A stretch of DNA of 50,965 bases from Caballeronia concitans (GTDB taxonomy: Bacteria > Pseudomonadota > Gammaproteobacteria > Burkholderiales > Burkholderiaceae). The DNA is taken from NCBI RefSeq assembly GCF_001544615.1, contig NZ_FCNV02000020.1:1-50965 (forward strand), given 5' to 3'. The notes under the pieces are model-generated. The model was not told the DNA's origin. It searched no databases and was given only the letters and a program-made list of their open reading frames with translations. The position numbers and the translations under genes are program-made. Shown piece by piece: positions 35,192 to 44,034 of this stretch. Position 1 is the stretch's first letter. Each line of letters opens with the position of its first letter.

Positions 35192-35247
35192 GCCGCGCGG
35201 CGATTGTCCTACCGGTGCAACAATGCTTCACGGTCGCGCGGCTTTTT
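35192..35247 (+). terminator. Branched terminator after the M61 gene
   Basis: GCCGCGCG (35192-35199) pairs with CGCGCGGC (35235-35242), followed by TTTTT. The long loop holds an inner ATTGT/ACAAT pairing (35203-35207 with 35220-35224), giving an elongated structure. Confidence 0.7.
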
Positions 35248-35325
35248 CCCGGACGCCGAAAGACGAAGAATGCTTCCTAACGCGGGCGCTCCCAGTGCCC
35301 GGACCCCTACAGGAAGGAAGCCATC

Positions 35326-35922
35326 ATGACGACGATTCTGCAAATCAACTCGGCTGCTCGTTCGCAAGGCGCTCAATCGACGCTGCTCGCCGACGAACTC
35401 ACCGCGAAGCTGCAACAAAGCAATCCGGGCGCGAAGGTGGTCGTCCGCAATCTGCTCGCCGACAACCTGCCGCACCTCGACGACGCGACGCTCGGCGCGT
35501 TCTTCACGCCCGCCGACCAGCGCAGCGCGGAGCAAGCCGCGATCGCCGCGAAAAGCGATGCGCTGATCGCCGAACTGCAAGCGGCGGATATCGTCGTGAT
35601 CGCGGCGCCGCTGTACAACTTCGGCATTTCGTCGCAACTGAAGGCGTATTTCGACCAGATCGCGCGTGCGGGCGTCACGTTCCGCTACACCGCGAACGGT
35701 CCCGAAGGGCTCGTGAAGGGCAAGAAGGTGTTCGTGGTGTCGGCGCGCGGCGGCAAGTATGTCGGTACGCCGCACGATTCGCAGACGCCGTATCTGCAAT
35801 CGTTCCTCGGCTTCCTCGGCATGACCGACGTGAGCTTCATCTACGCCGAAGGCCTGAACATGGGCGCCGATGTGGCCGGCGCGGCGCTGGCGCAAGCGCG
35901 CGAGGCAATCGCCGCGCTGTAA
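35326..35922 (+). CDS. azoR: FMN-dependent NADH-azoreductase
   Basis: A 198-residue flavodoxin-fold enzyme (AzoR/AcpD) that reduces azo bonds and quinones with NADH. The N-terminal phosphate-binding segment [14 protein letters not shown], the FMN contact [20 protein letters not shown] and the VVSARGGKY loop are diagnostic. Length matches E. coli AzoR (201). AGGAAGGA precedes the ATG. The gene has terminators on both sides and is probably monocistronic. Confidence 0.93.
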   Translation: MTTILQINSAARSQGAQSTLLADELTAKLQQSNPGAKVVVRNLLADNLPHLDDATLGAFFTPADQRSAEQAAIAAKSDALIAELQAADIVVIAAPLYNFGISSQLKAYFDQIARAGVTFRYTANGPEGLVKGKKVFVVSARGGKYVGTPHDSQTPYLQSFLGFLGMTDVSFIYAEGLNMGADVAGAALAQAREAIAAL

Positions 35923-35945
35923 TCTCGCGATTCGTTCGCGCATGG

Positions 35946-35984
35946 AAAAACCCGCTGGGTCGTGAGACCGCAGCGGGTTTTTTT
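35946..35984. terminator. Terminator between azoR and ung
   Basis: AAAACCCGCTG (35947-35957) pairs with CAGCGGGTTTT (35971-35981), with an inner GGTC-GTGA-GACC helix closed by a GNRA tetraloop. T and A runs on both sides serve both convergent genes. Confidence 0.95.
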
Positions 35985-35995
35985 CGTCGATGCGC

Positions 35996-36766
35996 TCAGT
36001 CCGGCAATTGCCAGTCGATCGGCTTTCTTCCGTGCTCGACGAGATAGTCGTTGGCGCGCACGAAATGCCCGCATCCAAGGAACCCGCGATGCGCCGACAG
36101 CGGCGACGGATGCGGCGCTTCCAGCACGCAATGCGCCTTTCCCGTGCCTTCGATCAACCCGCGCTTCGCCTGCGCGTGCGCGCCCCACAGCATGAACACG
36201 AGGCCGTCGTGCCGAACCGCCATCTCGTGGATGAGCGTGTCGGTGCATTGTTCCCAGCCGCGCTTCGCGTGACTGCCGGCCTTGTCGCGCTCGACCGTCA
36301 GCGACGTGTTGAGCAACAGTACGCCTTGCTCTGCCCACGCATCGAGGCAGCCGTGCGAGGGCGCGGCAAAACCTAGGCTCGCGTGAATTTCCTTGAAGAT
36401 GTTGCGCAGCGACGGCGGCGGGCGCACCGGCGCGGGCACCGAGAACGCGAGGCCGTGTGCTTGCGGCGCGCCCTTGTCCTCGCCGTGATACGGGTCCTGA
36501 CCGAGGATGATCACCTTGACGTCGCCGGGACGCGTCAGGCGCAGCGCGCGGAAGACATCGGCGGGATAGACGGTCTTGCCGGCGGCGCGCTCGGCATCGA
36601 CGAATTCGCAGAGCGCGGCGTAGCGCGGGCTGTCGATGAACGCCTGCAAATGACGCCGCCAGTCGGCGGGCAGGGCGTCGAACTGGCTTTCGAGCGTGGT
36701 GAAGCCGGATGCGTCGGGAGTGCGTTCGGCTTCCGCGTCGTCAAAAAGTGATGGCTGACGATTCAT
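35996..36766 (-). CDS. ung: Uracil-DNA glycosylase
   Basis: A 256-residue family 1 UDG that removes uracil from DNA. The water-activating motif GQDPYHG and the minor-groove intercalation motif HPSPLSAHRG are intact, with LLLNTSLTVE between them. An N-terminal extension of about 30 residues opens with MNRQPSLFDD. That Gln-x-x-Leu-Phe element looks like a beta-clamp-binding motif, although this is an inference. The ATG at 36766 overlaps the stop of the CYTH gene by 4 bp. It is the last gene of the long rpe-trp block. Confidence 0.95.
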   Translation of the reverse strand: MNRQPSLFDDAEAERTPDASGFTTLESQFDALPADWRRHLQAFIDSPRYAALCEFVDAERAAGKTVYPADVFRALRLTRPGDVKVIILGQDPYHGEDKGAPQAHGLAFSVPAPVRPPPSLRNIFKEIHASLGFAAPSHGCLDAWAEQGVLLLNTSLTVERDKAGSHAKRGWEQCTDTLIHEMAVRHDGLVFMLWGAHAQAKRGLIEGTGKAHCVLEAPHPSPLSAHRGFLGCGHFVRANDYLVEHGRKPIDWQLPD

Positions 36767-37416
36767 GCTTCGGCGTCGCTGATGTTGCTCTCGGGCCGCT
36801 CGCGCAGCCGATACCCGCGCTGCGCCTTGCTGTCGTCCTCGGGATCGAGCTCCGGGAACGCGCCGCGCAACTCCGCCGCGAGCATTTCGAGCGCGTCGGC
36901 GTCGCCGCTTTTCAGCTCGACTTCCAGCTCGCTGATCTCCGCGCGGCGCGTTTCGCCATCGACATCCGCCGTGATCTCGCCGGAATCGAGCGCGACTTCG
37001 ATCTGCGATCCCTCGCGCTCCACGTCCCACACGATGCGCGTGAAGTCCGTGCGGAACAGCGCGACAAGTTCGGGCGCGGCGGCCTGGAGTGCGTCGCGGG
37101 CGTCGTCGTCGTCGCAGGCGGCGATGAGCGCGTCGATTTCGAGCGCTTCGCCTTGCACCGGCAATTCCCATTCGTGCCGGCTATGCAGCCCGGCCTTCGC
37201 TTCGCCGAGCGTCTTGTACGTCTGCAGCCATTGATCCGGCGTGCGGCGCAGGCGCAGCGCGGACTTCGCTTCTGCGAGCGCCAGCGACGGCGTGTCGAAG
37301 TAGACGTTGCCGAGCTTCATCGGCTTGCCCGGCCCGGTGCGCTCGTTGAAGAAGCGCGCGACGTCGTCATGTTGCGACGGCGGCAGCGCGAGCTTGATTT
37401 CCCGTTCGATTCCCAC
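36763..37416 (-). CDS. CYTH domain protein, probable inorganic triphosphatase
   Basis: A 217-residue CYTH (triphosphate tunnel metalloenzyme) protein. The defining ExExK motif is EREIK at residues 4-8. Further acidic and basic tunnel residues occur in SALRLRRTPDQ, QTYKTLG, HEWELPV and SELEVELKSGD. E. coli YgiF has a CYTH domain fused to CHAD; here only CYTH is present. The likely activity is tripolyphosphate hydrolysis. It lies 12 bp after trpC and overlaps ung by 4 bp, so it is inside the trp transcription unit by position. Confidence 0.85.
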   Translation of the reverse strand: MGIEREIKLALPPSQHDDVARFFNERTGPGKPMKLGNVYFDTPSLALAEAKSALRLRRTPDQWLQTYKTLGEAKAGLHSRHEWELPVQGEALEIDALIAACDDDDARDALQAAAPELVALFRTDFTRIVWDVEREGSQIEVALDSGEITADVDGETRRAEISELEVELKSGDADALEMLAAELRGAFPELDPEDDSKAQRGYRLRERPESNISDAEA

Positions 37417-37428
37417 GATGCGGCCCGG

Positions 37429-38214
37429 TCAGAAGAACATGCGGGCGAGTTCCGCGCCCGGATCGTCGGCGCGCATGAACGCTTCGCCGACGAGAAAAGT
37501 GTGCACGCGCATCGCGCGCAGCCGCTCGACATCGGCGCGCGACAGAATGCCGGACTCCGTCACGACGATGCGATCGTCCGGCACGGATTCGAGCATGCCG
37601 ATGGTCGTGTCGATCGTCGTCTGGAACGTGCGCAGATTGCGGTTGTTGATGCCGATGAGCGGCGTCTTGAGCGTCAGCGCGCTGCGCAATTCGTCGGCGT
37701 CGTGCACTTCGACCAGCACCGCGAGGCCGAGCGAATGCGCGTAGGCTTCGAGATCCTGCATCTGCGAGAGTTCGAGCGCGGCGGCGATGAGCAGAATGCA
37801 GTCCGCGCCCATCGCGCGCGCTTCGATCACCTGATACGGGTCGATGATGAAGTCCTTGCGCAGCACCGGCAGGCTGCACGCGGCGCGCGCTTCTTCCAGA
37901 TACGCGACGCTGCCCTTGAAAAACTGCACGTCGGTGAGCACGGACAGGCATGCGGCGCCGCCTTTTTCGTACGAGCGGGCGATGTCGGCGGGCACGAAAT
38001 GCTCGCGCAGCACGCCCTTCGACGGACTCGCCTTCTTCACCTCGGCGATCACGGCGGCCTGATTCGCCGCATGCTTCGCGCGCAACGCGCCGACGAAATC
38101 GCGCACGTCGCGCGTGCTCGCTTCGAGCTTCAGCTCTTCGAGCGGGGCGCTTTGTTCGGCGGCGCGAATCTCTTCGCGCTTCACCGCGATGATGCGATCC
38201 AGAATGTCACTCAT
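37429..38214 (-). CDS. trpC: Indole-3-glycerol phosphate synthase
   Basis: A 261-residue (beta/alpha)8-barrel enzyme converting CdRP to indole-3-glycerol phosphate in tryptophan synthesis. The catalytic block [15 protein letters not shown] contains the essential Lys. [30 protein letters not shown] and VTESGI mark later strands. It is a standalone TrpC with no TrpF fusion, as in most beta-proteobacteria; trpF is not in the window. It follows trpD by 11 bp. Confidence 0.96.
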   Translation of the reverse strand: MSDILDRIIAVKREEIRAAEQSAPLEELKLEASTRDVRDFVGALRAKHAANQAAVIAEVKKASPSKGVLREHFVPADIARSYEKGGAACLSVLTDVQFFKGSVAYLEEARAACSLPVLRKDFIIDPYQVIEARAMGADCILLIAAALELSQMQDLEAYAHSLGLAVLVEVHDADELRSALTLKTPLIGINNRNLRTFQTTIDTTIGMLESVPDDRIVVTESGILSRADVERLRAMRVHTFLVGEAFMRADDPGAELARMFF

Positions 38215-38225
38215 GTCCGGTTCCG

Positions 38226-39257
38226 TTAACTTTTGAACTGCTGCGTGAACTTCACGAGCGCTTCGACTTTCTCGCGCGCCGCGCCGCTTGCAATCGCCTC
38301 GCGCGCGGCGGCCATGCCATCCGCGATCGAATCGACGACATCGGCCGCATAAAGCGCCGTGCCCGCGTTCAGCGTGACGATTTCCCGCGCGACGCCCGCC
38401 TTGTTGTTCAGCGCGCCGAGCAGCATCGTCTTGGATTCCTGCGCGTCCTGCACTTTCAGCGAACGGTTCGACATCATTTGCAAGCCGAAGTCCTCGGGAT
38501 GAATCTCGTACTCGGTGACTTCGCCGTGCTTCAGTTCGCCGACGACCGTCGACGCGCCGAGCGACACTTCGTCCATGCCGTCCTTGCCGTACACGACGAG
38601 CACGTGCTTCGCGCCGAGCCGCTGCATCACGCGAACCTGAATGCCCACGAGGTCTTCATGGAACACGCCCTGAAGCTGGTTCGGCGCGCCGGCCGGATTC
38701 GTCAGCGGCCCGAGAATGTTGAAGATGGTCCGCACGCCGAGTTCGCGTCGCACGGGCGCGATGTTTTTCATCGCCGGATGATGGTTCGGCGCGAACATGA
38801 AGCCCATGCCCGTTTCGGCAATGGACGCGGCCACTTGTTCCGGCGTCAGGTCGATGTTCACGCCGAGCGCTTCGAGCACGTCCGCGCTGCCCGACTTGCT
38901 CGACACGCCGCGATTGCCGTGCTTCGCTACCTTCGCACCGGCCGCCGCCGTGACGAACATCGACGCAGTGCTGATGTTGAAGGTATGCGATCCGTCGCCG
39001 CCGGTGCCGACGATATCGACGAAATTCGAGTTGTCCTCGACTTCGACGTGATTGGCGAACTCGCGCATGACGGTCGCCGCCGCCGCGATCTCGCCGATGG
39101 TTTCTTTCTTCACGCGCAAGCCGGTGATGATCGCGGCGGCCATCACGGGCGACATGTCGCCGCGCATGATCGTGCGCATCAGGTGCAGCATTTCGTCGTG
39201 GAAGATCTCGCGATGCTCGATCGTGCGTTGCAACGCTTCTTGCGGGGTGATGGTCAT
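38226..39257 (-). CDS. trpD: Anthranilate phosphoribosyltransferase
   Basis: A 343-residue enzyme transferring phosphoribose from PRPP to anthranilate. The glycine-rich PRPP loop [18 protein letters not shown], the [20 protein letters not shown] segment and the anthranilate-binding [11 protein letters not shown] are intact. Its ATG overlaps the trpG stop by 4 bp (ATGA). No trpG fusion is present, unlike the enterobacterial TrpGD. Confidence 0.97.
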   Translation of the reverse strand: MTITPQEALQRTIEHREIFHDEMLHLMRTIMRGDMSPVMAAAIITGLRVKKETIGEIAAAATVMREFANHVEVEDNSNFVDIVGTGGDGSHTFNISTASMFVTAAAGAKVAKHGNRGVSSKSGSADVLEALGVNIDLTPEQVAASIAETGMGFMFAPNHHPAMKNIAPVRRELGVRTIFNILGPLTNPAGAPNQLQGVFHEDLVGIQVRVMQRLGAKHVLVVYGKDGMDEVSLGASTVVGELKHGEVTEYEIHPEDFGLQMMSNRSLKVQDAQESKTMLLGALNNKAGVAREIVTLNAGTALYAADVVDSIADGMAAAREAIASGAAREKVEALVKFTQQFKS

Positions 39258-39844
39258 CGTTTCGAGCCCTTGCCTGCTGCTGTGTTTTTCACGAAATTCT
39301 CCAGCAGGGCGTGGCCGTGCTCGGAAAGAATCGATTCCGGATGGAACTGCACGCCTTCCACTTCCAGTTCACGGTGACGAACACCCATGATCTCGCCGTC
39401 CGGCGTCCAGGCGGACACTTCCAGACAGTCGGGCAAAGACTCGCGCTCAATTGCGAGCGAGTGATAGCGCGTGACGTTGAAGTGTTTGGGCAGATCGGAG
39501 AACACGCCCTTACAGTCGGTTTCGATCTGGCTCACTTTGCCGTGCATGATGGTCTGCGCGCGCACGACGCGCCCGCCGAACGCCTCGCCGATCGCCTGGT
39601 GGCCGAGGCACACGCCGAGAATGGGCAGCTTGCCGGCGAATTCGCGCAGCACGTCGAGCGTGATACCCGCGTGCTGCGGATTGCTCGGCCCCGGCGACAG
39701 ACAAATGCGGTCCGGCCCGAGCTTCGCGATTTCATCGAGCGTGATTTCGTCGTTGCGATAGGTGCGCACGTCCTCGCCCAACTCGCCGAAGTACTGGACC
39801 AGGTTATAGGTGAACGAATCGTAGTTGTCGATCATCAGCAGCAT
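39254..39844 (-). CDS. trpG: Anthranilate synthase component II (glutamine amidotransferase)
   Basis: A 196-residue class I glutamine amidotransferase that supplies ammonia to TrpE; in many beta-proteobacteria it probably also serves PabB. The nucleophile Cys is in [15 protein letters not shown], and the His-Glu pair is in [13 protein letters not shown]. The oxyanion segment LSPGPSNPQ is present. GAGGAGA precedes the ATG at 39844. It lies 12 bp after trpE. Confidence 0.96.
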   Translation of the reverse strand: MLLMIDNYDSFTYNLVQYFGELGEDVRTYRNDEITLDEIAKLGPDRICLSPGPSNPQHAGITLDVLREFAGKLPILGVCLGHQAIGEAFGGRVVRAQTIMHGKVSQIETDCKGVFSDLPKHFNVTRYHSLAIERESLPDCLEVSAWTPDGEIMGVRHRELEVEGVQFHPESILSEHGHALLENFVKNTAAGKGSKR

Positions 39845-39856
39845 GGTCTTGTCTCC

Positions 39857-41353
39857 TCAGAAGTCGCTGTCGAGGCCGTCTTGCACTTGCTCGGCGGCGC
39901 GCAGCACGGCGCGCGCCTTGTTCTCCGTCTCTTGCCATTCGGACTCGGGCACCGAATCCGCGACGACGCCCGCCGCCGCCTGCACATACAGATTGCCTTT
40001 GTGGATGAGACCGGTGCGGATCGCGATGGCCAGATCCATCTCGCCGCTGAACGACAGATAACCGACCGCGCCACCGTACAGTCCGCGCTTGACCGGCTCG
40101 AGTTCGTCGATCAGTTCCATTGCGCGGACTTTCGGCGCACCGGACAGCGTGCCGGCGGGGAACGTCGCGCGCAGCACGTCGAAGTTGTTCATACCGGACT
40201 TGAGCTTTCCTTCCACCGAACTCACGATGTGCTGAACGTGCGAGTACTTTTCGATGATCATCTTGTCCGTGACCGCGACCGAACCCGTGTCCGCGATCCG
40301 GCCGACGTCGTTGCGCGCGAGGTCGATCAGCATCACGTGTTCGGCAATTTCCTTCGGATCGTTCAGCAATTCGGTGGCAAGTTCGGCGTCGCGCTCGGGC
40401 GTGTTGCCGCGCGGACGGGTGCCGGCGAGCGGACGAATCGTGACGATGCGGTCCTCGGCGCGCTTCTCCTGACGCACGAGAATTTCGGGCGACGCGCCGA
40501 CCACATGAACATCGCCGCCGAAGTTGTAGTAATACATGTACGGCGACGGATTGAGCGACCGCAACGCGCGATACAGCGAAAGCGGGTTGTCGCGGAACGG
40601 CTTGATGAGCCGCTGACCGACCTGCACCTGCATCAGTTCGCCCGCCGCGATGTATTCCTTCGCGCGGCGCACGGCGTTCAGATAGTCCGCTTTCGCGAAC
40701 TCGCGATAGGTCTCCGTGCGCACGCTCGCGGACGTCACCGGCGGCTGGACGGTCGTGCGCAGCCGCGCGCGCAGTTCGCGCAGACGATGCTTCGCCTTCG
40801 CATACGCTTCGGGCTTCGTCGGATCGGCGTAGACGATGAGATACAGCTTGCCGGCGAGGTTGTCGATGACCGCGACTTCTTCCGTCAGCAGCAGCTGGAT
40901 GTCGGGCAGACCGAGATCGTCGGGCGGCGCGGTGTCCGCCAGCTTTTTCTCGATGTAGCGCACCGCGTCATAACCGAAATAGCCCGCAAGACCGCCGCAG
41001 AAACGCGGCAAGCCCGGGCGCAGCGCCACCTTGAAACGCTTCTGGAATCGCTCGATGAACGCGAGCGGATCGCCTTCGTCGGTTTCGGTCACGTTGCCGT
41101 CGGTGACGACTTGCGACACGCCGTTCTGCACGCGCACCATTGTGCGGGCCGGCAAGCCGATGAACGAATAGCGCCCGAAGCGCTCGCCGCCGACTACCGA
41201 TTCGAGCAAGAACGAGTTCGCGCCGTTGCGCTCGGATTGCGCGAGTTTCAGATAAAGCGACAGCGGGGTTTCGAGGTCGGCGAGCGCTTCGGCGATCAGC
41301 GGAATGCGGTTGTAGCCTTCATTCGCCAGCGATTGGAATTCGAGTTCGGTCAT
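39857..41353 (-). CDS. trpE: Anthranilate synthase component I
   Basis: A 498-residue chorismate-utilising enzyme. The N-terminal feedback region contains [18 protein letters not shown], of the LLES type that contacts inhibitory tryptophan. The C-terminal catalytic part has [45 protein letters not shown] and [18 protein letters not shown]. It starts at ATG 41353 with no strong ribosome site. About 310 bp of leader, including a predicted attenuator, separates it from trpL and gph. Confidence 0.97.
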   Translation of the reverse strand: MTELEFQSLANEGYNRIPLIAEALADLETPLSLYLKLAQSERNGANSFLLESVVGGERFGRYSFIGLPARTMVRVQNGVSQVVTDGNVTETDEGDPLAFIERFQKRFKVALRPGLPRFCGGLAGYFGYDAVRYIEKKLADTAPPDDLGLPDIQLLLTEEVAVIDNLAGKLYLIVYADPTKPEAYAKAKHRLRELRARLRTTVQPPVTSASVRTETYREFAKADYLNAVRRAKEYIAAGELMQVQVGQRLIKPFRDNPLSLYRALRSLNPSPYMYYYNFGGDVHVVGASPEILVRQEKRAEDRIVTIRPLAGTRPRGNTPERDAELATELLNDPKEIAEHVMLIDLARNDVGRIADTGSVAVTDKMIIEKYSHVQHIVSSVEGKLKSGMNNFDVLRATFPAGTLSGAPKVRAMELIDELEPVKRGLYGGAVGYLSFSGEMDLAIAIRTGLIHKGNLYVQAAAGVVADSVPESEWQETENKARAVLRAAEQVQDGLDSDF

Positions 41354-41601
41354 GGTGCGATCCTTGATCGACGCGCGCTGTTATGAGAGAACGCGGCATC
41401 GGGAAGAACGTGGGCGCTGCGATCGGCTTGTTTCTCGCGTTGTCGGCGGATGCGCCCGGGCCGCGCGGATGCGGTTCGGGCGATCGGAGCATGCACGGCC
41501 GTGCGTTGCGTGCGGCAAACATCACGCAACGCAGCGCATGCCGAAGCAACGCTCGGTGTACGACAGTTCAACGGAAACGGCGCAGGAATGCGCAGCGAAA
41601 C
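41354..41601. other. Post-attenuator leader of trpE, no gene seen
   Basis: About 250 bp between the attenuator U-run and the trpE ATG. Short frames on both strands lack ribosome sites and family resemblance. The motif GCTTCGGCAT, which forms part of the terminator 3' arm, occurs a second time at about 41533-41542. That copy could offer an alternative pairing partner for the terminator 5' arm. Confidence 0.4.
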
Positions 41602-41672
41602 AAAAAACGGATGCCGAAGCGAGTGCAAGAGAATGCGACATGGCTTCAGCGTACCTCGGGCGAGGTTAGCGC
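41602..41672 (-). promoter_or_regulatory. Predicted trp transcription attenuator
   Basis: Two mutually exclusive RNA hairpins lie immediately after the Trp codons of trpL. Antiterminator: GCG-CTA-ACCTC (41672-41662) pairs with GAGGT-A-CGC (41657-41649) around GCCC. Its 5' arm contains the trpL stop codon TAA. Terminator: GCTGAAGC (41650-41643) pairs with GCTTCGGC (41620-41613), extended by GG/CC, and is followed by CCG and six Us (41607-41602). They share bases around 41649-41655. A ribosome stalled at the Trp codons leaves the antiterminator free. A ribosome at the stop codon covers its 5' arm and allows the terminator. Confidence 0.65.
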
Positions 41673-41740
41673 GACCAGCGACGCCAGGGCCAGGCTCCCC
41701 GGTCGATGCTGCTCAGACTCCGTTTTCTGTTGAGAAACAT
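41666..41740 (-). CDS. trpL: Trp leader peptide
   Basis: A 24-residue frame with ATG at 41740 and TAA at 41668-41666. It begins MFLNRKRSLSSIDRGA and ends WPWRRWSR. Three Trp codons fall within the last eight residues, in an organism where Trp is rare. The ATG is 10 nt after the gph stop (TAG). No good Shine-Dalgarno is visible, so translation may depend on reinitiation by ribosomes leaving gph, or on a weak site. The stop codon lies inside the antiterminator arm, as expected for attenuation control. There is no homology claim; the call rests on Trp content, position and the downstream hairpins. Confidence 0.68.
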   Translation of the reverse strand: MFLNRKRSLSSIDRGAWPWRRWSR

Positions 41741-41750
41741 GAGAGATGGA

Positions 41751-42491
41751 CTATTCAGTCAGTGTGGTGTCGGGCGGCGCCAGTGTCGCGGCGATCGCCA
41801 TGGCTGCGGTTCGCAGCGTGGAAACTATACCATCGGACTTCACCGATTGCACAGCTTTCCCGTGGTTGTAACCGTACGGCACGGTGAGCGTCGCCATGCC
41901 CGCCGCGCGGCCCGCGAGCGCGTCGTTTTCCGAATCTCCGACCGCCACCGTTTCGCGCGGCAGCACGTCGAGACGGTCGCAGGCGGTGAGCATCGGGAGC
42001 GGATCGGGCTTCTTCAGCGCGACGGAATCGCCACCGAGAATCACCTTGAAATAGTGCGCGACGCCGAAGTGCGACAGCAGTTCCACCGCGAAGCGATGCG
42101 GCTTGTTCGTCACGCACGCGAGCGCGATGCCGAGTTCGCGCATCGCTTCAAGGCCTTCTTTCACCTCGGGAAAGAGCGTCGAATGCTTGCCGTTGATCTT
42201 CGCGTATTCGCTTTGATAGGTGGCGAGCGCGTCGTCGAACTGCGCAGTGGCTTGGGGATGCGGCAGCCGGGCGGCCAGCACGCTGCGAATCAGATTTTCC
42301 GAGCCCTTGCCGATGTAGCCCACGACTTCATCGCGCGTGACGGGCGGCTCCACGCCGATGCGCGCGAGCATGCCGTTGAGCGCGGCGACGAAGTCGTCGG
42401 CGGTATCGACCATGGTGCCGTCCAGATCGATGATGGCCGCGCGGATTGGCCGGACGGAGAAGACGGGCAGCGCCGTCGTGGTGTCGTTCAT
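41751..42491 (-). CDS. gph: Phosphoglycolate phosphatase
   Basis: A 246-residue HAD hydrolase removing phosphate from 2-phosphoglycolate. Motif I is [11 protein letters not shown] with both aspartates, motif II CVTNKP, motif III lysine in LKKPDPLPM and motif [17 protein letters not shown]. The ATG at 42491 has GGGAG upstream and overlaps the rpe stop by 4 bp. The pairing rpe-gph-trpE is common in proteobacteria. The 3' end contains an ATA isoleucine codon within a possible -10 element (41824-41829). Confidence 0.94.
   Translation of the reverse strand: MNDTTTALPVFSVRPIRAAIIDLDGTMVDTADDFVAALNGMLARIGVEPPVTRDEVVGYIGKGSENLIRSVLAARLPHPQATAQFDDALATYQSEYAKINGKHSTLFPEVKEGLEAMRELGIALACVTNKPHRFAVELLSHFGVAHYFKVILGGDSVALKKPDPLPMLTACDRLDVLPRETVAVGDSENDALAGRAAGMATLTVPYGYNHGKAVQSVKSDGIVSTLRTAAMAIAATLAPPDTTLTE
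41824..41829 (-). promoter_or_regulatory. Candidate internal promoter (-10) for trpL-trpE inside gph
   Basis: TATAGT on the minus strand within the last 30 codons of gph would start RNA near 41817, about 77 nt before trpL. It uses a rare ATA codon. The -35 is only a partial match. Confidence 0.4.
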
Positions 42492-43177
42492 TGTTGCGCT
42501 CCCGATTTCGCGAGTTCGGCGCGCATCGCGTCGATGACCTGCTTGTAGTCCGGCTTGCCGAAGATGGCCGACCCGGCGACGAACGTGTCCGCGCCGGCGG
42601 CGGCGATTTCCGCGATGTTGTCCACTTTCACGCCACCGTCGATTTCCAGATGGATCTCGCGGCCCGTGCGCTCGCGGTACGCGTCGATGCGCGTGCGCGC
42701 TTCGCGCAGCTTGTTGAGCGCCTCGGGAATGAACGACTGGCCGCCGAAGCCCGGGTTGACCGACATGATCAGCACCAGGTCGACGCGATCCATCACGTGA
42801 TCGAGGTAATTGAGCGGCGTCGCGGGATTGAACACGAGGCCGGCCTTGCAGCCGTGGTCGCGGATCAGCGAGAGCGTACGGTCGATGTGATCCGAGCCTT
42901 CCGGATGAAAGCTGATCACGTTCGCGCCGGCTTTCGCGAAATCGGGCACGATGCGATCGACGGGGCGCACCATCAGATGCACGTCGATGGGCACATCCAC
43001 GTGCGGGCGGATGGCTTCGCATACCATCGGGCCGATGGTCAGATTCGGCACGTAATGGTTGTCCATCACGTCGAAGTGAATCCAGTCGGCTCCGGCGGCG
43101 ACGACGTTGCGGACTTCCTCGCCGAGCCGGGAAAAATCGGCGGAAAGGATGCTGGGAGCGATATGAAATTGCGCCAT
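42488..43177 (-). CDS. rpe: Ribulose-phosphate 3-epimerase
   Basis: A 229-residue TIM-barrel epimerase interconverting ribulose-5-P and xylulose-5-[18 protein letters not shown] opens the barrel. [17 protein letters not shown] has the metal/acid-base residues, [10 protein letters not shown] follows, [17 protein letters not shown] and [11 protein letters not shown] close it with the second catalytic Asp. It heads the minus-strand rpe-gph-trp block and diverges from apaG. Confidence 0.96.
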   Translation of the reverse strand: MAQFHIAPSILSADFSRLGEEVRNVVAAGADWIHFDVMDNHYVPNLTIGPMVCEAIRPHVDVPIDVHLMVRPVDRIVPDFAKAGANVISFHPEGSDHIDRTLSLIRDHGCKAGLVFNPATPLNYLDHVMDRVDLVLIMSVNPGFGGQSFIPEALNKLREARTRIDAYRERTGREIHLEIDGGVKVDNIAEIAAAGADTFVAGSAIFGKPDYKQVIDAMRAELAKSGAQQ

Positions 43178-43285
43178 GGACGTATCTGATGTGGGGGCCA
43201 GAAGGCATGAAAGCCCGACAGCCTAGAAGCTCGCGAGCCGGCAGGCGGGAAGGGCGGCCCGGTGCGGCCGTGCGTCGAAGCCATG

Positions 43286-43308
43286 ATTCTAACCCGCGAT
43301 TTTCGCGG
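43286..43308 (-). promoter_or_regulatory. Candidate rpe promoter with palindrome in the spacer
   Basis: On the minus strand TAGAAT (43291-43286) is a good -10. The 17-bp spacer upstream is largely the palindrome CCGCGA-TTT-TCGCGG (43294-43308). The -35 is weak. This is in the 292-bp rpe/apaG divergent gap, where no gene is seen. Confidence 0.4.
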
Positions 43309-43469
43309 CGTAAGTCGGCCGAACGGCCAGGTGGACGCGGCGCGGTGCAGCCTGTGCGCCGGATTCCGTGTTGCGGGCGCGGGCGGCATCAAGCAGAATG
43401 CGTGACCAATAGCGGCGCACCCGCTCGTTGTCTGCCGGCAGCGAAGCGACGAATTGAATTGGAACAACA

Positions 43470-43844
43470 ATGAGCCAGTACGAATTCAGCGTATCCGTCG
43501 AGACGCGATATCTACCCGACCAGTCCGACCCGGACAGCCGCCAATACGCCTTCGCCTACACCCTGACGATCCGCAATACCGGCGAGGTCGCCGCGCAGCT
43601 CATCTCGCGTCACTGGATCATCACGGACAGCGACAACCACGTGCAGGAAGTGAAAGGGCTCGGCGTAGTCGGGCAGCAGCCGCTTCTGCCGCCCGGCCAG
43701 CAGTTCGAATACACGAGCTGGGCCGTGATCGCGACGCCTGTCGGCACCATGCGCGGCGAGTATTTCTGCGTGGCGGAAGACGGCGAGCGCTTCGAGGCGC
43801 CCATCGCCGAATTCGCGCTGCACATGCCGCGCACGCTGCATTGA
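43470..43844 (+). CDS. apaG: ApaG protein
   Basis: A 124-residue protein with the complete ApaG/DUF525 immunoglobulin-like fold. SQYEFSVSVETRYLPDQSDP opens it. AYTLTIRNTGEVAAQLISRHWIITDS, VVGQQPLLPPGQQFEYTSW and GTMRGEYFCV are the conserved strands. Related to divalent-cation-binding and protein-interaction domains; its exact role is unclear. GGAACAAC precedes the ATG. It is convergent with the 49-residue membrane protein gene. Confidence 0.95.
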   Translation: MSQYEFSVSVETRYLPDQSDPDSRQYAFAYTLTIRNTGEVAAQLISRHWIITDSDNHVQEVKGLGVVGQQPLLPPGQQFEYTSWAVIATPVGTMRGEYFCVAEDGERFEAPIAEFALHMPRTLH

Positions 43845-43856
43845 GCGCTGCGGGAA

Positions 43857-44006
43857 TTATCGGCGCTTGGCGGCGTCGTTCGCGCGATTCGGGTGTTTCT
43901 TCTTCCCCGACGCCGTCCACGCGACGATGAAAATCAGCAAGGCAAGCGCCACGAGCGCCTCGAGCGCAAAAATCAGCATCGGATATTCGTCGAACAGATC
44001 AGACAT
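43857..44006 (-). CDS. Small single-pass membrane protein, 49 residues
   Basis: A 49-residue frame: MSDLFDEYPM, one hydrophobic helix (about 9-31, LIFALEALVALALLIFIVAW), then a strongly basic tail (SGKKKHPNRANDAAKRR). The topology is probably N-out or N-in with a cytosolic basic tail. No family is recognised. The ATG at 44006 overlaps, in the opposite direction, a possible upstream ATG of mltA (44005). It is convergent with apaG 12 bp away. The clean amphipathic charge pattern suggests it is real, but small membrane frames can arise by chance. Confidence 0.6.
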   Translation of the reverse strand: MSDLFDEYPMLIFALEALVALALLIFIVAWTASGKKKHPNRANDAAKRR

Positions 44007-44034
44007 GGCGGTTCCCATCAAGAACGAGCATTGT

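Noticed and set aside
41319-41628. Two overlapping minus-strand frames in the trpE leader.
   Set aside because: They overlap the trpE start or the attenuator tail and have random-looking Arg/Ala/Pro composition.
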